Below are positions 8,851-19,000 of a DNA stretch of 64,000 nt, in pieces. The notes beneath the pieces were generated by a model. It was given only the letters and a program-made list of their open reading frames with translations. It was not told the DNA's origin and did no database searches. This DNA comes from Colwellia sp. PAMC 21821 (GTDB taxonomy: Bacteria > Pseudomonadota > Gammaproteobacteria > Enterobacterales > Alteromonadaceae). Position numbers and translations under genes: made by a program. The number at the start of each line of letters is the position of its first letter. The stretch's first letter is position 1. The stretch is from NCBI RefSeq assembly GCF_002077175.1, contig NZ_CP014943.1, positions 806,001-870,000 on the forward strand, written 5' to 3'.

Positions 8851-9069
8851 ATGAACATTGATACATATTCAGACACTGATATTGATGAAGATTCAAATTT
8901 TGATACTGGTATTGCTGGTTTTGAAATTGCCTATGGTTCCGCCAATAAAAAAGCAATTAGAAAGACAACGAAACAAACATATCAAATCAGACAACGTTTA
9001 GATTCATTAAACGAAAAAAAATTTCTTGATAGACAACTTAATTCATTAAGTGACTATTGGGACATGTAA
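8851..9069 (+). CDS. Small PA3496-like protein
   Basis: A 72-residue, highly charged protein. The acidic N-terminus (DTYSDTDIDEDSNFDTG) is followed by a basic, helical tail KKAIRKTTKQTYQIRQRLDSLNEKKFLDRQLN. The tail resembles the arginine/lysine-rich helix of small PA3496-type proteins of gammaproteobacteria (putative envelope integrity proteins). It has a ribosome site AAGGTAAAG before the ATG. A second small exported protein gene follows after 25 bp, probably in the same transcript. The family assignment is from memory of the pattern and is tentative; that it is a gene is likely. Confidence 0.6.
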   Translation: MNIDTYSDTDIDEDSNFDTGIAGFEIAYGSANKKAIRKTTKQTYQIRQRLDSLNEKKFLDRQLNSLSDYWDM

Positions 9070-9094
9070 TAGCGATATATTAACGAGATTCAAT

Positions 9095-9346
9095 ATGAAA
9101 AAATTTATTTTAGCATTGGCTGTAGTGGCACTAACGTCAAATACAGCGTTTGGTCAAGACGATGCACCAGAATTAATGGCAGCATCGCCTGAGTATGTTT
9201 TAAGCCTTCTAGCCCAGTGTAAAAACGATGCTGCGGAAGATGAAATTTCAACGTCAGAAATGAATAGTTACTTATTAACTTGTATCAATGACGAGTTAGA
9301 AGCTAGCTTTTATGAGCCAATAAAAGTTCTGCCAAAAGCAGAATAA
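9095..9346 (+). CDS. Small exported protein, unknown function
   Basis: An 83-residue protein starting MKKFILALAVVALTSNTAFGQ, a clear Sec signal peptide with likely cleavage after AFG (about residue 20). The mature part of about 63 residues is acidic and has two Cys (in LLAQCKND and LLTCINDE) that could form a disulfide in the periplasm. I place the start at the ATG at 9095, because a start at 9050 would put the signal peptide internally and overlap the upstream gene. It follows the PA3496-like gene by 25 bp. No family was recognised. Confidence 0.72.
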   Translation: MKKFILALAVVALTSNTAFGQDDAPELMAASPEYVLSLLAQCKNDAAEDEISTSEMNSYLLTCINDELEASFYEPIKVLPKAE

Positions 9347-9507
9347 GTTTATTTAGTCATTTAACGCTAAGTCACTCAAATTATTTAACTCATTTAATAA
9401 AGTGTGTTACTTAATTTGAGTTCACTTATTTTTTAATGCACAACAAATTAACGGCTAAATCATCACTACTATTCCCATTGTTCACTGTCGTAATTCAATG
9501 GATATAA

Positions 9508-9974
9508 TACCAATCTCATTTAATATCTGAACATTCCTACTGCTTAAAACGACCCTCAGCTGCGTTATACCAATTGAAATAAATAATCGATCATTTTAAG
9601 GCGGTTTAAATCGTCAATAACTGCGTTGTTTTCAATCACACACGCCCGCTATTACTCGACAATTGCTCCTGCATTGTTCTACTTACGGGCATCCATGCCC
9701 TAATCAATCAAACGCCTTGCCTGCAGGGATAATGGTACTTATGTTTAGTCTGGAACAATAAACATGTATTCTTGAACAATTTATCCTCGCTTAAAATTGG
9801 TCAATAACTTATTACATTTGGTATTATTTATTTAATCATTATCGCTGCATAGATGCAGCTTATTATAAAATGCAGGAGCATATTGTCCTGAACAACTCGT
9901 TATTAAAATAAAGACCTTGTGCTTGGGCATTTTTCCTACGTATAAAATAGCTCACCTGATTAATGAAATTGGTA
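9508..9974. mobile_element. Outer miniature inverted-repeat element, interrupted
   Basis: The ends are imperfect inverted repeats: TACCAATCTCATTTAAT at 9508, and on the other strand TACCAATTTCATTAAT reading inward from 9974. There is no coding sequence, and the length without the inner insert is about 208 bp. It is interrupted after the TTA at about 9567 by the 256-bp element at 9568-9823 and resumes with TTATTTATTTAATC. Such short, gene-free, inverted-repeat-ended units are non-autonomous elements moved by a transposase elsewhere. The element fills the gap between the exported protein gene and the giant surface protein gene. Confidence 0.65.
9568..9823 (+). mobile_element. Inner 256-bp miniature element, intact copy
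   Basis: A 256-bp unit beginning TACCAATTGAAATAAATAAT and ending ...ATTACATTTGGTA, with imperfect terminal inverted repeats of about 35 bases and TTA directly outside both ends. A second copy lies in inverted orientation at 41895-43557, also with TTA on both sides and the same net length (256 bp) once its IS insertion is removed. The matching length, ends and flanks in two places identify it as a mobile unit. It carries no gene. Confidence 0.85.
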
Positions 9975-10000
9975 TAATTTCTTTTAAAGTAACTATTCAG

Positions 10001-13000
10001 CTAATAAGTTCTATTATCAGCGGCAAGTTTAGTTTTACTCGTTCTGTAACGAATCAAGTTCAATAACATAAGCATCATAATCAACAATCCGCCGACATTA
10101 CCAGAGCCTTTTAAGTTACTCTGCACTTTTTTCTGGTCTTGAGTGGTGTCATTAATACCATCGCTATTATAATCACCATCTTCTTCTTTATCAGGAATGC
10201 CATCATTATCACTATCAAGATCTAAATAGTTAGATGAACCGTCACTGTCCAGATCATTAATCCCTTCTATAGCATCACTGAGACCATCGTTATCACTATC
10301 AAGGTCTAAAAAGTTGGCTGAACCATCACCATCAAAATCAGTAGCTCCCTCAAGTGCATCACTAATACCATCGTTATCACTATCAAGGTCTAAAAAGTTG
10401 GACGCTCCGTCGCCGTCAAAGTCAGTATCTCCTTCTATAGCATCGCTAATACCATCATTATCACTATCAAGGTCTAAGAAGTTGGACGCTCCATCGCCGT
10501 CAAAGTCAATATCTCCTTCTATAGCATCGCTAATACCATCGCTATCACTATCAAGGTCTAAAAAGTTGGACGCGCCGTCAGAGTCGAAGTCATTTAACCC
10601 TTCTATATTATCGCTGATATTATCATTGTCGCTATCAAGATCAAGGTAGTTAGGTATACCGTCATTATCGAAATCTACTGCTTTTTCATCAATATCTTTA
10701 ATGCTGTCACCGTCGCTATCTATATCTTGAAAGTTCAACCGGTCATCGCCATCTGGATTAGTTAAAATAACCAGGGTATCGTCAATTCCATCTAAATTAT
10801 CATCTTGATTAGAATTAAATACCGGATCAAACGCATCATCGATACCATTTAGATTCACATCAAAGCCTGATGGCTCAACGGTAAGCTGTTCTAAGTTATC
10901 ACTAATTCTATCATTATCGCTATCAAGATCTAAGTAATCTGGCACTAAATCTCGGTCGGTATCTTTAACGGTAAAAATATCATCAATGCCATCGAGATCA
11001 TTGTCTTCGCCACCGGTAAAGTCAGCATCGAACACATCATCGATACCATCCATATCGTGGTCGAACCCCGATAAATTGGGTCTGCCATTTTCGATTAAAT
11101 CAGATATACCGTCGTTATCACTATCCTGATCTTTTTCATCGATAATGCCATCTTTGTCAGAATCCAATGAGCGTATATATTTATTGGTCTGCATTCCATT
11201 GGTATTTATGTTCGAAACGCTATTAATGCTAGCAACTGCATTTCCGTCATCTACAAATGCACGCTCAGTAACATCCGCAATACCGTCGTTATCATCATCC
11301 TTGTCTATAATATCCATCACAGAGTCATTGTCGGTGTCGGCGTTATTTCCATGACCTAGCACTTGTGTATCGCCATCAATCGAATCATCGATGCCATCTT
11401 TATCAATGTCCTTAGTGATATCAGCACGTCCATCATTATTTAAGTCAAATGTACTAAATCCATTAGTTTGAATATCAAAAATACCATTATTATCTTTATC
11501 TAAGTCTAGCTGATCTGGTATGCCATCTTCATCGGTATCAACCACCAGAGTAGTGACTAATGCTCCAATATCAAGAATTCCATCTCTGTTATCATCTTGA
11601 ACATTCGCTTCTAAAGTATCAGTATCACCATCATTGTCACTATCAAGATCATTCATATCAATAACACCATCGCCGTCTGAATCTATGAAGACGTAAACAT
11701 CAATAACCCCATCACCGTTTTCATCTAATTCGTTATAAAGATCAGAGTCAAAAGCATCATCAATACCATCATTGTCATGATCAAAGCCTGTAACTTTAGC
11801 TTCTACACCATCTAAAATGCCATCGCTGTCACTATCAATATCGAGGTGATCCGGTTTAAAATTTCTATTGTGATCATTTAGCAATACTCGCAAATCATCG
11901 ATACCGTCATTGTCGGAATCTACACCATTGGTTTGATTGACATCATAAAAATCTATAATCCCGTTATTATCCACATCAAAACCACCCGTTACGGTTTGGT
12001 CATATCTATCCCAAATGCCGTCATTATCTACATCCTTGAAGCCAATAAAAGCTTCTAGTGCGTCTGGAATGCGATCTCCATCTGAATCTTGATCCAAGTA
12101 ATCAGCAATACCGTCATTATCCGTATCAATAATTTGATAGGTAATCCCGTCACCATCAGGGTCGTCTCCCCCTATGTCTGCATCAAATATGTCATCAATA
12201 CCATCTTGGTCAATATCATTACCAGAAATTCGCGCTTCAAATCCATCAACAATGCCATCATTATCACTATCTGCATCAAGTGCGTTAATAATACCGTCAT
12301 TATCAATATCGCCATTACCCTCAATTATATCAGGGATGCCATCACTATCTTCATCACTACTTGAATCTTGAAAATTAGGAATGTTGTCATTGTCATCATC
12401 ACCGATACCTTCTTCGCTATCAAGAATTCCGTCATTATCAGAATCAGTATCTAGGGCATCAGGTATGCCGTCATTATCAGTATCACCATAACCTTCAATA
12501 GAGCTTGGAATGCCATCATTATCTTCGTCTAGATTTACGATTTGCGTAAAATAGATAATGGCGAGGTTTCCTGCTATATCTTCAACTTCAGCTCGAAGAT
12601 CATAGCTTCCTTCTGATAAAGCAAGCGCACTTTCACACTCCCAAAGGCTTTCAGCTACTGGTGCTAAACATAGCGTATTGTCTGTTGATTCTATAATGGA
12701 CACAGCGGTCCCATCTTCCGAGTTAGATGCACCTCTAAAGACTAAAGCACCGCTTAGACTATAAGTAACACTATCAAGACTAAAAATGGGTTCTTCCGTG
12801 TCCTTATCAATAACAATAGGCTCTGCATTACCAATATTTCCAGCATTATCAGTTTGGCTAGCATTAATCGTCACGACTTCTGCGCCATCAGGAATAGCAC
12901 TCATATCTTCTGTTAATAACCATTGGCCTGAAGCACAAGTTGCTGAGTTTGAATTCAAACTGTTAATAATAACGTTTACGGAGATACCTTCATCACTACA

Positions 13001-16000
13001 TGTCCCTTCAATGATATAACTTGATTGGTTAATAATATTAATTGCTGCGCCTTTAACAATAGTTAATTCAGGAGGCGTAGTGTCATAATTACTGGTTGCG
13101 CGCACGGCTGCAGTATTGAAGTTATTATTACTATCTTGCGCAACATTAGCGTTGACATCTAACGTGACATCGCCGTTCAGTAATGGTGTGATCAACGCTG
13201 TAAAGTTACTGCTATCAACTACAGTAAAGCTACTTACTGTTGCATTAGTAACGCTGATATCAGTAATGATAAAATTGAACACCGGCTCACTGAATGAAAA
13301 AGTAGCGGTAAAAGTCGTGTTCGTCTCTAAAGGTACATTTTGAATTTGTACCGATGGACGACTACCATCATATTGGCTGCTGACCTGTAAAGCCGCTATG
13401 TTAAAATTACCACTGATATCTTGTGCCACATTCGCATTAACATTTAGCGTCACTAAACCATCGGATGTTGGTGTGATCAACGCCGTGTAGTTGCTACTAC
13501 TCACCGTAATAAAGTTACTAGCTACGCCGTTATTGACACTGATATCACTCAAAATAAACCCAGTAACAGGTTCATTGAATACAAAACTCGCCACAAAAGC
13601 ACTACTGGTATTCGGTAACACACCTTGGATCGCAATGATCGGACGGCTCATATCAAAGGTACTGAGCGCTGGCACGGCGGCGGTGTTAAAATAGCCACTA
13701 CTGCTTTGTGCTACATTCGCGTTAACATTGATGGTCACCACGCCATCAGCTGTTGGTGTGATCAACGCCGTATAGGTACTGCCACTAACCGTTGTAAAGT
13801 TACTCGTTGTGGCATTTATCACACTTATATCACCCCGAATAAACCCAGTAACAGGCTCACTAAACGCAAAGGTCGCCGTGAAGGCCCCCTTGCTATTGGT
13901 TGGTACGTTTTGAATAACAACAGAGGGCAAATTAGCATTAAAGTTACTGCTGACTTGCACCGCGGCAGTATTTAAGTTGCCACTGCTGTCTTGCGCTACA
14001 TTGGCATTAACATCAATAGTGACCACACCATTGGATATCGGCGTGATCAAGGCCGTGTAGTTGCTGCTACTCACCGAAATAAGGTTGCTGGCTGCGCCAT
14101 TATTAACACCGATATCACTCAAAATAAATCCAGTGACAGGTTCATTAAAGGCAAAAGTGGCCACAAAAGCGCTATTGGTATTCGGTAATACACCTTGGAT
14201 CGCAATGCTCGGGCGACTCGTATCAAAGTTACTGAGCGCTGGTACGGCCGGTGTATTGGCATTGCCACTGCTGTCTTGCGCTACATTCGCGTTAACATTG
14301 ATGGTCACCACACCTTCAGCTGTTGGTGTGATCAACGCGGTGTAACTACTGCCGCTGACCGCATTAAAAGTACTCGCCGTGGCATTTAGCAAACTGATAT
14401 CACTCAAAATAAATCCAGTAACAGATTCACTAAACGCAAAGGTTGCTGTGAAAGCAGCGTTGGTGTTAGCTGGCACGTTTTGAATCGTAACCGACGGTAA
14501 AATCGCATCATAAAGAGTGCTGACTTGCACGGCAGCCGTGCTCAAGTTACCACTACTGTCTTGCGCCACATTAGCATTCACATCAATAGTCACTACTCCA
14601 TCTGCTGATGGTGTGATCAACGCCGTATAGGTACTGCTGTTAAGGGTTATAAAACTACTGACTGCGGCATTAGTGACACTAATATCACCCAAGATAAAAT
14701 TACTGACGGGCTCGCTGAAACTAAAAGTGGCCACAAAAGCACTGCTGGTATTTGGTAACACACCTTGGATCGCAATGCTCGGACGACTCGTATCAAAGTT
14801 ACTGAGCGCAGGTACGGCCGGTGTATTAAAATTACCACTGCTGTCTTGTGCCACACCCGCGTTAACACTGATGGTCACCAGGCCCTCAGCTGTTGGTGTG
14901 ATCAACGCCGTGTAACTACTGCTGCTGACCGCGGTAAAAGTACTCGCCGTGGCATTTAGCAAACTGATATCACTCAAAATAAATCCAGTAACAGATTCAC
15001 TAAACGAAAAGGTTGCTGTGAAAGCAGCGTTGGTGTTAGCTGGCACGTTTTGAATCGCAACCGACGGTAAAATCGCATCATAAATAGTGCTGACTTGCAC
15101 GGCAGCCGTGCTCAAGTTACCACTGCTGTCTTGCGCCACATTAGCATTCACATCAATAGTCACTACACCATCTACTGATGGGGTGATCAATGCCGTATAA
15201 GTACTGCTGCTAACGGTTAGAAAACTACTGACCGTGGCATTAGTGACACTGATATCACCCAAGATAAAATTACTGACGGGCTCGCTGAAACTAAAAGTGG
15301 CCACAAAAGCACTGCTGGTATTCGGTAATACACCTTGGATCGCAATGCTCGGACGACTCGTATCAAAGTTACTGAGCGCAGGTACGGCCGGTGTATTGGC
15401 ATTACCACTGCTGTCTTGTGCCACACCCGCGTTAACACTGATGGTCACCAGGCCCTCAGCTGTCGGTGTGATCAACGCGGTATAACTACTGCCGCTGACC
15501 GCGGTAAAAGTACTCGCCGTGGCATTTAGCAAACTGATATCACTCAAAATAAATCCAGTAACAGATTCACTAAACACAAATGTTGCCGTAAAGGCGCTAT
15601 TACTATTGGTTGGCACGTTTTGAATAGCAACCGATGGTAAACTCGCATCAAAATTAGTGCTGACTTGCACGGCAGCCGTGTTCAAGTTGCCACTGCTGTC
15701 TTGTGCTACATTTGCATTCACATCAATAGTCACCAAGCCATTAGATGCCGGTGTGATCAAGGCCGTATAGGTGCTACTACTCAACGCAATAAGGTTGCTG
15801 GCTGCACCATTATTAACACCGATATCACTCAAAATAAATCCAGTGACGGGTTCATTGAAGGCAAAGGTGGCCACAAAAGTACTGCTGGTACTTGGTAACA
15901 CACCTTGGATCGCAATGCTCGGGCGACTCGTATCAAAGTTACTGAGCGCAGGTACGGCCGGTGTATTAAAATTACCACTGCTGTCTTGTGCTACATTCGC

Positions 16001-19000
16001 GTTAACATTGATGGTCACCACACCTTCAGCTGTTGGTGTGATCAACGCGGTGTAACTACTGCTGCTGACCGCGGTAAAAGTACTCGCCGTGGCATTTAGC
16101 AAACTGATATCACTCAAAATAAATCCAGTAACAGGTTCACTAAACGCAAAGGTTGCTGTGAAAGCAGCGTTGGTGTTAGCTGGCACGTTTTGAATCGTAA
16201 CCGACGGTAAAATCGCATCATAAATAGTGCTGACTTGCACGGCAGCCGTGCTCAAGTTACCACTGCTGTCTTGCGCCACATTAGCATTCACATCAATAGT
16301 CACTACTCCATCTACTGATGGGGTGATCAACGCCGTATAAGTGCTGCTGTTAAGGGTTATGAAACTACTGACCGTGGCATTAGTGACACTAATATCACCC
16401 AAGATAAAATTACTGACGGGCTCGCTGAAACTAAAAGTGGCCACAAAAGCACTGCTGGTATTCGGTAATACACCTTGGATCGCAATGCTCGGACGACTCG
16501 TATCAAAGTTACTGAGCGCTGGTACGGCCGGTGTATTAAAATTACCACTGCTGTCTTGTGCCACACCCGCGTTAACACTAATGGTCACCAGGCCCTCAGC
16601 TGTTGGTGTGATCAACGCCGTGTAACTACTGCTGCTGACCGCGGTAAAAGTACTCGCCGTGGCATTTAGCAAACTGATATCACTTAAGATAAATCCAGTA
16701 ACAGGTTCACTAAACGCAAAGGTTGCTGTGAAAGCAGCGTTGGTGTTAGCTGGCACGTTTTGAATCGCGACCGACGGTAAAATCGCATCATAAAGAGTGC
16801 TGACTTGCACGGCAGCCGTGCTCAAGTTACCACTGCTGTCTTGTGCTACATTGGCATTCACATCAATAGTCACTACTCCATCTGCTGATGGGGTGATCAA
16901 CGCCGTATAAGTGCTGCTGTTAAGGGTTATGAAACTACTGACCGTGGCATTAGTGACACTAATATCACCCAAGATAAAATTACTGACGGGCTCGCTGAAA
17001 CTAAAAGTGGCCACAAAAGTACTGCTGGTATTCGGTAATACACCTTGGATCGCAATGCTCGGGCGACTCGTATCATAGTTACTGAGCGCTGGTACGGCCG
17101 GTGTATTAAAATTACCACTGCTGTCTTGTGCCACACCCGCGTTAACACTAATGGTCACCAGGCCCTCAGCTGTCGGTGTGATCAACGCGGTGTAACTACT
17201 GCCGCTGACCGCATTAAAAGTACTCGCGGTGGCATTTAGCAAACTGATATCACTTAAGATAAATCCAGTAACAGGCTCACTAAACGCAAAGGTTGCTGTG
17301 AAAGCAGCGTTGGTGTTAGCTGGCACGTTTTGAATCGCGACCGACGGTAAAATCGCATCATAAAGAGTGCTGACTTGCACGGCAGCCGTGCTCAAGTTAC
17401 CACTGCTGTCTTGTGCTACATTGGCATTCACATCAATAGTCACTACTCCATCTGCTGATGGGGTGATCAACGCCGTATAGCTGCTGCTGTTAAGGGTTAG
17501 AAAACTGCTGACTGTGGCATTAGTGACACTAATATCACCCAGGATAAAATTACTGACGGGCTCGCTGAAACTAAAAGTGGCCACAAAAGCACTGCTGGTA
17601 TTTGGTGACACACCTTGGATCGCAATGCTCGGGCGACTCGTATCAAAGTTACTGAGCGCTGGCACGGCCGGTGTATTGGCATTGCCACTGCTGTCTTGTG
17701 CTACATTCGCGTTAACATTGATGGTCACCAGGCCCTCAGCTGTCGGTGTGATCAACGCGGTGTAACTACTGCCGCTGACCGCATTAAAAGTACTCGCGGT
17801 GGCATTTAGCAAACTGATATCACTTAAGATAAATCCAGTAACAGGTTCACTAAACGCAAAGGTTGCTGTGAAAGCAGCGTTGGTGTTAGCTGGCACGTTT
17901 TGAATCGCGACCGACGGTAAAATCGCATCATAAAGAGTGCTGACTTGCACGGCAGCCGTGCTCAAGTTACCACTGCTGTCTTGTGCTACATTGGCATTCA
18001 CATCAATAGTCACTACTCCATCTGCTGATGGGGTGATCAACGCCGTATAAGTGCTGCTGTTAAGGGTTATGAAACTACTGACCGTGGCATTAGTGACACT
18101 AATATCACCCAAGATAAAATTACTGACGGGCTCGCTGAAACTAAAAGTGGCCACAAAAGCACTGCTGGTATTTGGTAACACACCTTGGATCGCAATGCTC
18201 GGACGACTCGTATCAAAGTTACTGAGCGCAGGTACGGCCGGTGTATTGGCATTGCCACTGCTGTCTTGCGCTACATTCGCGTTAACATTGATGGTCACCA
18301 CACCTTCAGCTGTTGGTGTGATCAACGCGGTATAAATACTGCCGCTGACCGCGGTAAAATTACTCGCCGTGGCATTTAGCAAACTGATATCACTCAAAAT
18401 AAATCCAGTAACAGCTTCACTAAACGCAAAGGTTGCTGTGAAAGCAGCGTTGGTGTTAGCTGGCACGTTTTGAATCGTAACCGACGGTAAAATCGCATCA
18501 TAAATAGTGCTGACTTGCACGGCAGCCGTGCTCAAGTTACCACTGCTGTCTTGCGCAACATTAGCATTCACATCAATAGTGACTACTCCATCTGCTGATG
18601 GGGTGATCAACGCCGTATAAGTACTGCTGTTAAGGGTTATGAAACTACTGACCGTGGCATTAGTGACACTAATATCACCCAAGATAAAATTACTGACGGG
18701 CTCGCTGAAACTAAAAGTGGCCACAAAAGCACTGCTGGTATTTGGTAACACACCTTGGATCGCAATGCTAGGACGACTCGTATCAAAGTTACTGAGCGCA
18801 GGTACGGCCGGTGTATTGGCATTTCCACTGCTGTCTTGTGCCACACCCGCGTTAACACTAATGGTCACCAGGCCCTCAGCTGTCGGTGTGATCAACGCGG
18901 TATAACTACTGCCGCTGACCGCATTAAAAGTACTCGCCGTGGCATTTAGCAAACTGATATCACTCAAAACAAACCCAGTAACAGGTTCACTAAACGTAAA

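Noticed and set aside
12089..12371. Ile/Ser-rich frames opposite the thrombospondin-3 region
   Set aside because: Antisense of GATxATGxTGAC-like Asp codons; a composition artefact.
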